Assembly: GCF_000314995.1 (NCBI RefSeq)
Contig: NZ_BAEO01000065.1
Span: forward strand, 248,001 to 312,000
Direction: 5' to 3'
Origin: Paraglaciecola arctica BSs20135
GTDB lineage: Bacteria > Pseudomonadota > Gammaproteobacteria > Enterobacterales > Alteromonadaceae
Length of the DNA: 64,000 nucleotides
The notes under the pieces: model-generated
Database searches by the model: none
Told to the model about the DNA's origin: nothing
Seen by the model: the letters and a program-made list of their open reading frames with translations, nothing else
In this document: positions 36,062 to 46,047 of the stretch, one piece after another
Layout: each line of letters opens with the position of its first letter
How positions within the stretch are numbered: the stretch's first letter is position 1
Made by a program: the position numbers and the translations under genes

Positions 36062-36946
36062 TTAAGTAGGGTAAATGCTGTAATCTACAATTATACCTAT
36101 GGCAAACACTAAGCCCACATAGTGGTTATGCAAAAATGCCTTGAAACACAAGTTCCTATCTCGATCTTTAATTAGTCTGTGTTGATATAAAAACAACCCT
36201 ATGCTGATAACTAGCGCTATGTAAAAAGGCCAACTGAGTTTTAACGCGACTGCTACTACAGCCAACAATAACAGACTAGTAATTTGTAACAGCAAAATGA
36301 TCAACTTATCGTACTGCCCAAATAAGATAGCCGTTGATTTCACACCTACTTTAATATCATCGTTTTTATCGACCATAGCGTATTCTGTATCATAGGCCAC
36401 AGTCCAAGCTAAATTAGCAAAATACAACGTCCATACTATCCAGTTTAAAGGTTGCCCTGTCGCCACAAAAACCATCGGAATAGACCAACCAAAAGCGGCG
36501 CCAAGTACAACCTGAGGCAAGTGAGTATAACGTTTCATAAAGGGATAAATGGTGGCCAATATTAAACCGCCAACTGACATAAAAACCGTTTGCCAAGTTA
36601 AGGTTAAGACCAGTAAAAAGGCGCAAAATAGCAGTATGAAGAATAACCCCAATGCCTCTTTTTCGGTTACGTCTCCAGCCACTAGAGGGCGACTCGAAGA
36701 TCGTTCGACTAGACCATCTACCTTACGATCAGCATAATCGTTAATCACACAACCAGCCGATCGCATCACCACTACACCCAATACAAACACCACTAATATA
36801 TGGAGGTCTGGAAACCCTGCAGAAGCTATCCACAATGCCCATACACAGGGCCACAGCAATAAGTAGATACCTATAGGTTTGTCGGCACGCATTAAACGCC
36901 AATAAGCGTTTAACTTTGCAGTTGATAATGGGCCTGAATTGTCCAT
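36062..36946 (-). CDS. ubiA: 4-hydroxybenzoate octaprenyltransferase
   Basis: A 294-residue inner-membrane prenyltransferase with about eight helices. The aspartate-rich motif NDYADRKVDGL near residue 68 and the second one YDTEYAMVDKNDD near 185 bind Mg-prenyl diphosphate. UbiA joins the polyprenyl chain to 4-hydroxybenzoate, the second step of ubiquinone synthesis. It lies 6 bp downstream of ubiC, which makes its substrate. Confidence 0.96.
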   Translation of the reverse strand: MDNSGPLSTAKLNAYWRLMRADKPIGIYLLLWPCVWALWIASAGFPDLHILVVFVLGVVVMRSAGCVINDYADRKVDGLVERSSSRPLVAGDVTEKEALGLFFILLFCAFLLVLTLTWQTVFMSVGGLILATIYPFMKRYTHLPQVVLGAAFGWSIPMVFVATGQPLNWIVWTLYFANLAWTVAYDTEYAMVDKNDDIKVGVKSTAILFGQYDKLIILLLQITSLLLLAVVAVALKLSWPFYIALVISIGLFLYQHRLIKDRDRNLCFKAFLHNHYVGLVFAIGIIVDYSIYPT

Positions 36947-36952
36947 ATTAGT

Positions 36953-37528
36953 CTATTTCATCTCTTGGTAAGCTGGAGAACGGGGCAGAAACACCTCACT
37001 AACTGACATTTTTAGTCCTTCAAAACTAAATACAGAACGGCGGCCCCACAAGTTCATCTCCGAAGAGATGTGTAATTGTGCAAGAAAAGCTTTGCTTGGG
37101 CATATTTCGGTTATTTCAAATGGCATCCGCTTAAATCGCTCATCATTAAATATCAGTTTACCTAGAGGTTTGGTATTGAGATTAACAAAATCATTTTCGC
37201 ATAGTATTTGCGGGATAATCGAACGAGCAAAAACCCAAGGCTGATTATCGCCCCACAATAACACTTCTCTAACTTGCCACTCTTGTGGATTGAACTGTTG
37301 CTGCGGTGCACATACTCGTTGAAATTCCTCAAGAGTTATCTCTGTCTGCCGTTGACCTATCAAGGTTAGATTGAATAACCTACATTGTGATTGTAACCTT
37401 TCAGTTAACGAACTTGTGTCTAGTAACCAATTTTTTAAACATGGACTAGGGATAGTAATCTGTTCGGGTTCGGCCCATAGTGACGGGATACCGATTGGAA
37501 AAGTATAAGATGAGTTCAATTTTAACAA
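36953..37528 (-). CDS. ubiC: Chorismate--pyruvate lyase
   Basis: A 191-residue UbiC-type enzyme that converts chorismate to 4-hydroxybenzoate and pyruvate, the first step of ubiquinone synthesis. Family features: VREVLLWGDNQPWVFARSIIP near residue 86 with the active-site Arg, KPLGKLIF near 120, and WGRRSVFSFEG near 160. The E. coli protein has 165 residues, so this form is a little longer. First gene of a ubiC-ubiA pair. Confidence 0.93.
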   Translation of the reverse strand: MLKLNSSYTFPIGIPSLWAEPEQITIPSPCLKNWLLDTSSLTERLQSQCRLFNLTLIGQRQTEITLEEFQRVCAPQQQFNPQEWQVREVLLWGDNQPWVFARSIIPQILCENDFVNLNTKPLGKLIFNDERFKRMPFEITEICPSKAFLAQLHISSEMNLWGRRSVFSFEGLKMSVSEVFLPRSPAYQEMK

Positions 37529-37675
37529 CGTTATTAATTAGCAAAAAGGAATAATAACAAGTGCATCACTCAGACTAAAGTTAAATACGATTCAGACAAA
37601 TTTAGTTTTAAGAGCCTAACAAAAAATTGTTAAGCTTAAGGCAACTGTAATGATTACTAACAAAAGAAACTACCA

Positions 37676-38116
37676 ATGAAAAAAATCTTATGGCTATTTT
37701 CTAGCTTATGGCTACTTGCTAGTTTACTGGCTCTTATGAGTTATCACAGTGTGGTAAACGGGCAGGAAGTAGCCAAGATCCAAAAAAACTACGCTTATTT
37801 CAGCCTTGAGCCAGAAATCGTGACAAATTACTTAGGTACTAGCGCTAGAAAATTAGGATTTGTTAGAGTCTCAATAGAATTAATGTTGGAAGATGCTGAC
37901 TTTCTTGAAGCCGCAGAACATCATTCACCTCTGATAAGAGCAGCAGTAATTGAAGTATTCGGTAGCCAACCAGCAGAAAAAGTAAAATCGCTTACCGGCC
38001 GCGAGGATATTAGGCGGAGCTGTTTAGAAAAGATAAAAGAACTTATGCTCAGGGAAACGGGCTCTGAAATGGTTAAGGATGTTATTTTTACTAAGTACCT
38101 TTATTTCCAGAGCTAA
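37676..38116 (+). CDS. FliL-like protein outside a flagellar cluster
   Basis: A 146-residue protein with one N-terminal membrane segment (about 4-24) and a periplasmic FliL-type domain: YAYFSLEPEIVTNYLG near 40, FVRVSIELML, HHSPLIRAAVIEVFG near 85, LRETGSEMVKDVIFTKYLYFQ at the end. FliL proteins surround the flagellar stator and aid torque. No other flagellar gene is in the window, so this is a second, orphan FliL-like protein. Its stop overlaps the convergent glpG stop by 4 bp. Confidence 0.85.
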   Translation: MKKILWLFSSLWLLASLLALMSYHSVVNGQEVAKIQKNYAYFSLEPEIVTNYLGTSARKLGFVRVSIELMLEDADFLEAAEHHSPLIRAAVIEVFGSQPAEKVKSLTGREDIRRSCLEKIKELMLRETGSEMVKDVIFTKYLYFQS

Positions 38117-38985
38117 AATTCTGACTTATTAATCCTTGGCGCTTTGGCTCTAGTCGCCAAAAACCAAGCAAACAGACAACCACAGGTTAGCCCTACTGTA
38201 TGGGCTGTATTTGCCATATGCACAGGTAAAATATCCAAATAACCTACAACTAACCAAACTAACAAAAACACAACTATGGGTTTAGGCAGTGATAGCCCCC
38301 AACTGGGTTTTAACCAGCCCAACCACCAAACACAACCGACTAATGCATACACGACACCTGAAAGACCACCAAAGTTGGGGCCACTGACCATCAACTGAGC
38401 AACATTAGACACCACAGCAGAAAACACAAATAGCAATAACAAACTACTTAGGCCGAAGGTTATTTCAATTTGTTTACCTAATGTCCACCACCACAGCAGG
38501 TTAAATGCGATATGTAAAACTGAAAAATGGATCAGTGCGGGCCCCAATAATCGCCACCATTGCCCCGTATCTACAAGCATCGCGATAGGTTGGATCTTCA
38601 GCCATAAATAGGGTGCTGAAACACCTACCATTGCCAGTAGATAAATAAGCAGACAAATTGCTAATATACTTGACGTAAATGGAGCCTGCTTTAAGTCATA
38701 AAGAGTTTTAGCTGCAGAAAGAGATGCATCAGGGATTAAGCTAACCGTTTCTCCAGAGTGCCACGCTGCCGTTTGATATTTTACGTTATTCGGGTTGAGT
38801 ACAAATTCTTCGGCCAGTTTTTTGGCTTTTATTTGATCCGATGACTCCAACAACATCACCCCATGGGAATACTCATTATCTGAATATTGATACTCTACCT
38901 GAATACCTTGCTCTATAAGGTAAATAGTGAGTAATCTTGCCGGTTGTTCTTTAGAAAAAGCGACTAACTTAAGCGGAGTAGACAA
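38113..38985 (-). CDS. glpG: Rhomboid intramembrane serine protease GlpG
   Basis: A 290-residue rhomboid protease with the usual GlpG layout: a cytoplasmic N-terminal domain of about 75 residues, then six or seven membrane helices. The catalytic serine is in GGLSGVVYA near 210 and the catalytic histidine in AHTVGLTCG near 264; the HFSVLHIAFNLLWWW loop-helix near 154 is the family's HxxxN oxyanion region. It cuts membrane proteins within the bilayer. It follows glpE after 5 bp, as in E. coli glpEG. Confidence 0.93.
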   Translation of the reverse strand: MSTPLKLVAFSKEQPARLLTIYLIEQGIQVEYQYSDNEYSHGVMLLESSDQIKAKKLAEEFVLNPNNVKYQTAAWHSGETVSLIPDASLSAAKTLYDLKQAPFTSSILAICLLIYLLAMVGVSAPYLWLKIQPIAMLVDTGQWWRLLGPALIHFSVLHIAFNLLWWWTLGKQIEITFGLSSLLLLFVFSAVVSNVAQLMVSGPNFGGLSGVVYALVGCVWWLGWLKPSWGLSLPKPIVVFLLVWLVVGYLDILPVHMANTAHTVGLTCGCLFAWFLATRAKAPRINKSEF

Positions 38986-38990
38986 TTAAA

Positions 38991-39317
38991 TTATATTTCC
39001 TGTGATGTTACTGAGATCTGTTCTTTGCGCCACGCCTCAAAGCCACCGTCTAAGCTATATACTTCTTCAAAACCTTGGTGAATTAAAAACTGTGCTGCTT
39101 GTTGGCTACTAATACCATGATAACAACAGACGATCACAGGTGTATCAAATTCCACCTCAGACATAAAACTATGTAACGAACCATTGGTTAACTGGGTGGA
39201 ATCTTTAATATGCCCAGCGGCAAAAGCAGCATCGTCGCGGATATCGACAACGCGCACTGTACCTTCAGATAGTTTTTGTTGTGCCTGTTGCACAGATATA
39301 TGGGCAAATTGCTCCAT
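38991..39317 (-). CDS. glpE: Thiosulfate sulfurtransferase GlpE
   Basis: A 108-residue single-domain rhodanese, the size of E. coli GlpE (108). Catalytic Cys in the loop [13 protein letters not shown] near 64-66. It moves sulfane sulfur from thiosulfate to cyanide or thiols; cytoplasmic. Together with glpG it forms a conserved pair; here both follow kbl-tdh at short distance (31 bp), probably as one transcript. Confidence 0.93.
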   Translation of the reverse strand: MEQFAHISVQQAQQKLSEGTVRVVDIRDDAAFAAGHIKDSTQLTNGSLHSFMSEVEFDTPVIVCCYHGISSQQAAQFLIHQGFEEVYSLDGGFEAWRKEQISVTSQEI

Positions 39318-39348
39318 TTAGCTGACTCCCCTCATAAATATATAGCTA

Positions 39349-40374
39349 CTACTGCCAATTTAGGATCACCTTACCAGATTGGCCGGACCCCATAACATCG
39401 AAACCTTGTTGAAAATCATCAATCGCAAATTGATGGGTAACCATAGGCTTTAAATCTAACCCACTTTGGATCAGGCTGGCCATTTTATACCATGTTTCAA
39501 ACATTTCGCGACCATAAACGCCTTTTATCATCAGACCTTTAAAAATCACTTGATTCCAATCTATTGCAACATCATTGGGTGGTATGCCTAACATTGCAAT
39601 TTTACCGCCATTATTCATTTTGTCGAGCATATCACGCAATGCAGTGGGCACTCCCGACATCTCAAGTCCAACATCAAACCCTTCTGTCATGCCTAGGTCT
39701 TGCATCACTTCTTTTAATCCGGTTTTAGTGACATTAATGGCGCGATCCGCGCCCATTTTTAGTGCTAAGTTTAGGCGATATTCGTTTACATCAGTGATCA
39801 CGACATATCTTGCACCAACATGACGCGCGACAGCGGCAGCCATGATACCAATTGGTCCTGCACCTGTTATCAAAACATCTTCGCCGACTAAATCAAAAGA
39901 TAAAGCTGTGTGTACTGCGTTTCCAAAAGGGTCAAAAATAGCAGCTAGATCACTGGAAATATTGTGGGGGATTTTAAAGGCATTAAATGCGGGTATGACC
40001 AAATATTCGGCAAAGGCACCTTGCCTGTTGACTCCCACACCTGTGGTATTTCTGCATAAGTGGCGACGACCTGCACGGCAATTACGGCAGTGACCACAAG
40101 TAATATGTCCTTCACCAGAAACCCTATCACCTAACGCAAACCCAAGCACTTCTTGACCTATTTCTACTACTTCGCCGACGTATTCATGGCCAACAACCAT
40201 AGGCACAGGTATGGTCTTTTGTGCCCACTCATCCCATTGGTAGATATGCATATCAGTACCACAAATTGCAGTTTTATGAATTTTAATCATTAAATCATTG
40301 TGACCAACTGTGGGTTTTTCACACTCGGTCATCCAAATGCCTTTTTTTGCATGTAACTTGGCTAATGCCTTCAT
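39349..40374 (-). CDS. tdh: L-threonine 3-dehydrogenase
   Basis: A 341-residue zinc-dependent medium-chain dehydrogenase, exactly the size of E. coli Tdh (341). It oxidises threonine to 2-amino-3-ketobutyrate with NAD. Catalytic zinc residues in [16 protein letters not shown] near 38 and GHEYVGEV near 62; structural zinc in [15 protein letters not shown] near 93-107; NAD site [11 protein letters not shown] near 171. The start shares one base with the kbl stop, so product passes to Kbl at once. Confidence 0.97.
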   Translation of the reverse strand: MKALAKLHAKKGIWMTECEKPTVGHNDLMIKIHKTAICGTDMHIYQWDEWAQKTIPVPMVVGHEYVGEVVEIGQEVLGFALGDRVSGEGHITCGHCRNCRAGRRHLCRNTTGVGVNRQGAFAEYLVIPAFNAFKIPHNISSDLAAIFDPFGNAVHTALSFDLVGEDVLITGAGPIGIMAAAVARHVGARYVVITDVNEYRLNLALKMGADRAINVTKTGLKEVMQDLGMTEGFDVGLEMSGVPTALRDMLDKMNNGGKIAMLGIPPNDVAIDWNQVIFKGLMIKGVYGREMFETWYKMASLIQSGLDLKPMVTHQFAIDDFQQGFDVMGSGQSGKVILNWQ

Positions 40375-41567
40375 CAGATAACTCCCAACTCTTTGCCGAC
40401 TTCAATAAAAGCATCCACTGCTAGATCAATTTGTTCGATACTATGTGCAGCAGACATCTGAGTACGGATGCGCGCTTGCCCTTTGGGCACTACAGGAAAT
40501 GAAAATCCTACAACATAAACCCCTTTTTGCAGCATCTTATCGGCCATATCGCTGGCTAACTGCGCATCACCTAACATTACGGGTATTATCGCATGGTCTT
40601 TACCAGAAAGCGTAAAACCGGCGTCTGACATTCGTTGACGAAAATGTGCAGCGTTGCTTGTTAATTGTTTACGCAGTGCATCTCCATGCTGCATCATTTC
40701 AAACACTTTAATAGATGCCGCAACTATGGGCGGTGCCACAGAATTTGAAAACAAATACGGACGAGAACGTTGACGTAGCCAACTAACCACTTCTTTCTTA
40801 CCCGATGTATATCCACCAGAAGCACCACCTAATGCTTTACCCAGAGTGCCCGTTAAAATATCGACTCGCCCCATCACATTACAATATTCATGACTACCGC
40901 GACCGTTTTCACCAACAAACCCAGTAGCATGACAATCGTCTACCATGACCAACGCCTGATACTTGTCTGCCAAATCACAAATTGCTGCTAAATCAGCAAT
41001 CACACCATCCATGGAGAATACGCCATCGGTGGCAATAAGCTTGGTGCGCGCGCCATCGGCATCGGCTTGAATAAGCTGCGCTTCTAGGGCTTGCATATCA
41101 TTATTTGCGTAACGATAACGTTTAGCTTTTGATAATCTCACCCCGTCTATAATACTTGCGTGGTTCAGCGAATCGGAAATGATGGCATCTTCAGCATCCA
41201 ATATTGTTTCAAATAACCCACCGTTGGCATCAAAACAAGAAGGATACAAAATGGTCTCTTGTGTGCCTAAAAAGTCACTTATGGTTGCTTCTAACTGTTT
41301 GTGGATATCTTGGGTACCACAAATAAAGCGCACCGACGCCATACCAAAACCGTGGCTGTCTAAACCTGCTTTTGCGGCGTTTATCAGCTCTGGGTGATTG
41401 GCTAACCCTAAATAGTTATTGGCACAAAAGTTGAGTACCTGTTGCTCATGATTAACTTCAATATCAGCTTGTTGGCTTGAGGTAATAATGCGTTCATTTT
41501 TGAAAAGTCCTTGCGCCTTAGTGTCTTCAATTTGCTGAGCCAAGCGAGTATAAAAGTCATGTTTCAT
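40374..41567 (-). CDS. kbl: 2-amino-3-ketobutyrate CoA ligase (glycine C-acetyltransferase)
   Basis: A 397-residue PLP enzyme (E. coli Kbl 398) that splits 2-amino-3-ketobutyrate with CoA to glycine and acetyl-CoA. The PLP lysine is in [16 protein letters not shown] near 244; other marks are [11 protein letters not shown] near 50, [15 protein letters not shown] near 208 and the C-terminal [11 protein letters not shown]. It is the first gene of kbl-tdh-glpE-glpG, and a 170-bp gap lies upstream. Confidence 0.97.
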   Translation of the reverse strand: MKHDFYTRLAQQIEDTKAQGLFKNERIITSSQQADIEVNHEQQVLNFCANNYLGLANHPELINAAKAGLDSHGFGMASVRFICGTQDIHKQLEATISDFLGTQETILYPSCFDANGGLFETILDAEDAIISDSLNHASIIDGVRLSKAKRYRYANNDMQALEAQLIQADADGARTKLIATDGVFSMDGVIADLAAICDLADKYQALVMVDDCHATGFVGENGRGSHEYCNVMGRVDILTGTLGKALGGASGGYTSGKKEVVSWLRQRSRPYLFSNSVAPPIVAASIKVFEMMQHGDALRKQLTSNAAHFRQRMSDAGFTLSGKDHAIIPVMLGDAQLASDMADKMLQKGVYVVGFSFPVVPKGQARIRTQMSAAHSIEQIDLAVDAFIEVGKELGVI

Positions 41568-41740
41568 GAGAAATCCTAAGTATCGGAAGAGAGGTAAGAC
41601 AGATCATATATATTCAATATGATAAATGATAATTTTTAATGCAGATGGTTATACTCTGAAGGCACACTTTTGTACACTTTTGTACTCAAACCACCTTAAA
41701 ATGCGCATGCTATTTTGAGATGGTAAGGGTATAAGCACTT

Positions 41741-44215
41741 CTAATATGAAGGTAAATTGGGATTGGCACCTAATTTGTCTAACTGATCCCACACACCGAA
41801 TTGTAACTTTTCAGGCAAAAGAGCGTATAGGTCATTCTCCGGTATCGGGCGTGAGATGAAATACCCTTGGCCTATTTCACAATGTAAACCTTGCAACAAC
41901 TTCATCTGAGCTGCAGTTTCAACACCTTCTGCAACCACTTGCATTCCTAACTTTTGCACCATAGCAATGGTCGATGAAACAATTTGCATGTCAGCATTAT
42001 TGTCACTCATTCCAGAAACAAAACTGCGGTCTATCTTGATAATATCTACAGGCATTTGTTTTAAGTAAGCTAGAGACGAATACCCTGTTCCAAAATCATC
42101 AATAGAAAATATAAATCCCATAGCCTTTAATTGTTGCATAGTATCTAAAGTTTGGTCGATATCAGCCACTACGGTTCTTTCTGTTAGCTCTAATTCAATT
42201 TGTGAAGGGTCACGTTTAAATACTTTAATCTGCTCACTTAGGAATGGCAAAAGGTCGGGATCCAAAAACTGACTAGCAGATAAATTGACCGCTATCTTAA
42301 GGCCGGTAAATCCTAACTCATCTAATTTCTGTAATATTTCGAATGCTTTTTTGAGACCCCAATAGCCAATTTCTAACATGGTTTTTGTATTTTCAATCAG
42401 CGGAATAAATTCATCAGGGGGAATAAAACCTCGATCAGGATGACACCAACGAATTAGCGCTTCAAATCCAAATAGTTCTCCCGAAGCAATTTCTACCTGA
42501 GGTTGCAGAGCAAAACTAAACTCATCTCTTTCGAGGGCGTCACGTACTTCGTTCTCTAACTCCACTTTACGCAATACAGCTTTTTGCATCACGTGACTGA
42601 AGGTACTGTATTTATTGCCCCCAGAATCCTTAGAAACATACATCGCCATATCCGACTGCCTCACTAAGTCATCCATCAGTACTGAAGAATCTTCAGTACT
42701 GGCAATACCGATACTACTAGAGGTGTAAAAAAGTAACTCATTGACTGCAATCGGCTCTCTAAAACTTTCAATTAGTTTAGTTGCTAATATTGTGGCTCCT
42801 TTACCTATTCTTTTTTCTAAAAACACCACCACAAATTCATCCGCGCCAAAACGAAACAACATATCCGAATCACGTAAACACCCACGTATTCTTTGAGCGG
42901 CATTTATCAAAAATGCATCACCGATATCATGACCGTGAGTATCGTTGACCTTGCGGAACTTGTCGAAATCAACAAACATAACAGTTAATTTGTTTGCTTC
43001 TCTTTTCATAGTAGCCAGCAATTTTTTCAATTGATGATTTAGCATATTGCGATTAGGTAGTCCGGTCAGACGGTCATACATTGCAATATTTTCTAACTCA
43101 CGAGTATTCTGTTCTATTTTTTGATCTAGAGACTCCAATTCTTCACCGAGTAAGCTTGCAGAGTCTTGTAGTAGTTCAATTTCATCGACAAAAAAGCGAT
43201 TTTTAGCGAACTTATGGGCACGAAACTCTTGGTACTTTTTTTGTGCTAAAAGAGGCAATTGTTCAGCTACCAGCAACAGACGACGACGAAATTGCCAGGT
43301 CATTAAAAATAGCGCCAAAACACAAAGCACCACCACAACAATAGAGATCATCAATACTTGAGCCTGATATTCTTTATGCGCCAAAGACGCCTCGCTGATA
43401 TCGTGCAAAAACATTAAGTAAGTTGAACCGTCTAGATGCGGATCGATTGGCAATAAATTTAACAAATATATGTTATCTCCACTTGCTAACCGATGCCCTG
43501 AATCAAGCATTTGTGAAAGTAGCAGGTTTTTGGGTAGCGCTGATAGAATACCTTCCATAAATTGCTTATTTGCAAAACTAATGGGGGGCTTTACCACTAA
43601 GTTCTGCAATTTTATGGTTTTAGAATTTGCTTCATCAGAGCCTAAAATGGCTAACTTGGCAAAAGTTGAACGATTAAGTGCCGCCAATGCTTCCAACAGT
43701 GAACTGCTGATGGATAGTATGACCATCTCTCCAGAGTTAGATAAAATTGGCATACTGATTTGTTGCTGACATTTTTCAGCACAGCGAATATGCGAGATCG
43801 ATGATTGGGTGTTAATGACCTCTGAAACATCTTCAAAAACATAATTTGGTGTCGAGCTAGTTGTGCCAAAACGTAAATTATTATCTTTATCAAATAACCA
43901 TAAATTATTTATTTGCCAGTTAAGTTGTAGATAGTCAAACTCATGCTTGAAGAAAAACGCTGTGGCTTCAATATTGTCAGAATAGTTAGCTTGAAAATGT
44001 ACGAAGGACTCAAACCAAGATTCGACCCTAGTTCGCAATAAATCTCGGATCAATTCAAATTGCTTTTGATCTTGAGCCCGCAACGTTTGTTGCTGAACAT
44101 AATAATCCTGATTATTTTTGTTCACCCAAAGATAGGTTAGCGAGCCACTAGCAACCAATAAAAAAGCCATTAAAAGGCTCATGATTTTAGTGGATAAACT
44201 GACAAATTTACGCAT
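41741..44215 (-). CDS. Membrane GGDEF-EAL protein, probable c-di-GMP phosphodiesterase
   Basis: An 824-residue inner-membrane protein. Helix at about 10-30, a periplasmic sensor of about 250 residues (with a Cys pair, RCAEKC, near 145), a second helix near 295-315, then GGDEF and EAL domains. The cyclase signature is altered to FGADEF near 465, so it may be inactive or act as a GTP-binding regulatory part. The EAL domain is intact (FGFEALIRW near 590, DDFGTGYSSL, IKIDRSFV, AEGVET), so phosphodiesterase is the likely activity. It is the last gene of a binding protein-porin-GGDEF/EAL operon (3 bp after the porin stop). Confidence 0.9.
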   Translation of the reverse strand: MRKFVSLSTKIMSLLMAFLLVASGSLTYLWVNKNNQDYYVQQQTLRAQDQKQFELIRDLLRTRVESWFESFVHFQANYSDNIEATAFFFKHEFDYLQLNWQINNLWLFDKDNNLRFGTTSSTPNYVFEDVSEVINTQSSISHIRCAEKCQQQISMPILSNSGEMVILSISSSLLEALAALNRSTFAKLAILGSDEANSKTIKLQNLVVKPPISFANKQFMEGILSALPKNLLLSQMLDSGHRLASGDNIYLLNLLPIDPHLDGSTYLMFLHDISEASLAHKEYQAQVLMISIVVVVLCVLALFLMTWQFRRRLLLVAEQLPLLAQKKYQEFRAHKFAKNRFFVDEIELLQDSASLLGEELESLDQKIEQNTRELENIAMYDRLTGLPNRNMLNHQLKKLLATMKREANKLTVMFVDFDKFRKVNDTHGHDIGDAFLINAAQRIRGCLRDSDMLFRFGADEFVVVFLEKRIGKGATILATKLIESFREPIAVNELLFYTSSSIGIASTEDSSVLMDDLVRQSDMAMYVSKDSGGNKYSTFSHVMQKAVLRKVELENEVRDALERDEFSFALQPQVEIASGELFGFEALIRWCHPDRGFIPPDEFIPLIENTKTMLEIGYWGLKKAFEILQKLDELGFTGLKIAVNLSASQFLDPDLLPFLSEQIKVFKRDPSQIELELTERTVVADIDQTLDTMQQLKAMGFIFSIDDFGTGYSSLAYLKQMPVDIIKIDRSFVSGMSDNNADMQIVSSTIAMVQKLGMQVVAEGVETAAQMKLLQGLHCEIGQGYFISRPIPENDLYALLPEKLQFGVWDQLDKLGANPNLPSY

Positions 44216-44218
44216 CGG

Positions 44219-45400
44219 TTAAAACCAGTACATAAGCTGTACTGCCCACATATCCCAATATTTATCTGCATTTAGAACAGTGTTCGGCGTGAAAATTGGC
44301 GCTAATCTGCCAGTACCTTTTATTTTGTGATATTCGGCTTGTATCTGAATGTTTTTAGCAAACTTCCAAGTGACCCCAACTGTTGCTTGATCCATCAGAC
44401 CAAAATAACCTGGCACCAAACCTTGACTCAAGGTTTGAATATTTCTTCCATCTCTGTCTTGCCTATCTCGATCATAGATATCTAGCCTAGTAAGCAAGGT
44501 TAATTGGTTAGATAAAAAGTACCTAGCTTGCAGATACCCTCCTTCTGCGGTGACATCGCTGGTAAACCCAGGAAACAGCATGTTTTCGACGATCACTCTC
44601 TCACGCATGACTTCCGAGGCAATTTCCCAGCTTTTTCCTTGATATAAAAGATTGAACATTATTCTTTGAGATGTCTCATCACCGGTAAAAAAGGTGTCGT
44701 TTTCACCTTGATGATAGCTAAAATCTGCATCCAAAAGAGAAAAACCTAATTGAAAATTGCTTAATTTAGGACGCCAATAGACACTAAACTGCGTATCTTC
44801 ATCATGCCTCAATTTTCCAGTAGTATTTGAACCTAATAAATTATTTTTCTGTTCTTCACTGATCCTTGAATTTCCATAACTGAAATTAATGTCCCACTCA
44901 CCCAAATTGTTGTGTGTTTGAGCCATTAATACTAACCCATCAACACCTATAGCCACATCACGAAAAACATCAAAATATAAAGATTGCGGCAGGACAATAG
45001 AAGGACGTGTATGGGGCACATCTCGAGTCGATGAATATAACCAATGATAATTTTTGTTTCGTCCAATCTGGGTTTTAATCTGCCAGTTAGCACTATTAAG
45101 CAATTGCCACTCTAAAAACAAATAATCAATTCTAAAACCGTCTGGATAGCGATTTCCCCCATCTAAATATACCGCCTGTCCTGCCACCCGGAGTGAAGGA
45201 TTAATACGGTAAGCACTATTCACTCCAACTTCCGTCAGCTTAAGTGACACGTCACCGCTGTCATTTACAAAATTCGAATCTTTTGCCTGTACAATGCCCT
45301 GTGCAACAAAACCATTTATTTTGAGTGATTCAGCATTAAGGCAAAATGACTGAAATATTAACCCTAGCCCCAAACAGGTAATCCGTGTTGTAAGTTTCAT
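44219..45400 (-). CDS. Outer-membrane porin-like protein
   Basis: A 393-residue exported protein: signal peptide about 1-23 (ending LNA-ES), then a dense series of amphipathic strands ending in Phe (WAVQLMYWF), as in 16-strand-type porins. The family cannot be named with certainty; phosphate-selective or general porin-like. It sits between a PstS-like binding protein gene (6 bp) and a membrane GGDEF/EAL gene (3 bp), so it seems to take in, or sense in, the same solute. Confidence 0.75.
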   Translation of the reverse strand: MKLTTRITCLGLGLIFQSFCLNAESLKINGFVAQGIVQAKDSNFVNDSGDVSLKLTEVGVNSAYRINPSLRVAGQAVYLDGGNRYPDGFRIDYLFLEWQLLNSANWQIKTQIGRNKNYHWLYSSTRDVPHTRPSIVLPQSLYFDVFRDVAIGVDGLVLMAQTHNNLGEWDINFSYGNSRISEEQKNNLLGSNTTGKLRHDEDTQFSVYWRPKLSNFQLGFSLLDADFSYHQGENDTFFTGDETSQRIMFNLLYQGKSWEIASEVMRERVIVENMLFPGFTSDVTAEGGYLQARYFLSNQLTLLTRLDIYDRDRQDRDGRNIQTLSQGLVPGYFGLMDQATVGVTWKFAKNIQIQAEYHKIKGTGRLAPIFTPNTVLNADKYWDMWAVQLMYWF

Positions 45401-45406
45401 ATTGAC

Positions 45407-45919
45407 TTATTCCTCCAACACTTTGATAACTTTGACATTATTGTCATTAACCTGCTGCATTACATACCCAATCGCACCTGGCTTTTGACTAACACGCTCA
45501 AGCATTTCTTGCTCACTTTTCACCTTAATAGGTTCTTCTCCTAATCCTGAATACACCAATTTGTTCCAAATGCGATCTAATTGATAGGGAAACATGCCGA
45601 GCACTTTAGTACTAAAAGCTTGGTGTGTTTGATGCTGATTTGAAAGAACATAAACTGTGATTTTTGTGTCATTAGACCAAGTAGTTTGACGCATAGAAAA
45701 AATTCTTCGAATTTGTGCGACGCTTAGATCTTTAGATTCAACTGAAGGATTTACAACAATTTGTACTTCAGGCACCTGACTATCAACCGAAAAAGCGATA
45801 GATAAGAGACAGCTCAGACTAATAATTAAAATCCGAAAAAAATGTTGACGGGCATGATCCAAAAACAAACTCCATTCAGGGTGAATTTTTATACTAAATG
45901 AGTTTTGAAAAAAAGCCAT
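45407..45919 (-). CDS. PstS-like periplasmic binding protein, single short domain
   Basis: A 170-residue exported protein. A long n-region precedes a hydrophobic helix at about 28-45, so signal peptide or membrane anchor. The mature part matches the short phosphate-binding-like family: VVNPSVESKDLSVAQIRRIFSM near 55-76, SNQHQTHQAFSTKVLGM, and KPGAIGYVMQ near 148. It is about half the size of PstS and has no ABC transporter genes beside it, so it may be a sensor protein. First gene of the operon with a porin and a GGDEF/EAL protein. Confidence 0.8.
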   Translation of the reverse strand: MAFFQNSFSIKIHPEWSLFLDHARQHFFRILIISLSCLLSIAFSVDSQVPEVQIVVNPSVESKDLSVAQIRRIFSMRQTTWSNDTKITVYVLSNQHQTHQAFSTKVLGMFPYQLDRIWNKLVYSGLGEEPIKVKSEQEMLERVSQKPGAIGYVMQQVNDNNVKVIKVLEE

Positions 45920-46047
45920 AACTTAATAAAAATTAATTACGATTCAAAATGTTAGATTAACCAATTTAGTCTAAACGTACTTTCACAATTAGTAAAATCT
46001 GCTACAGTAACTTTTGTTTTATTTACTGTCATCTACACGTATTAACC

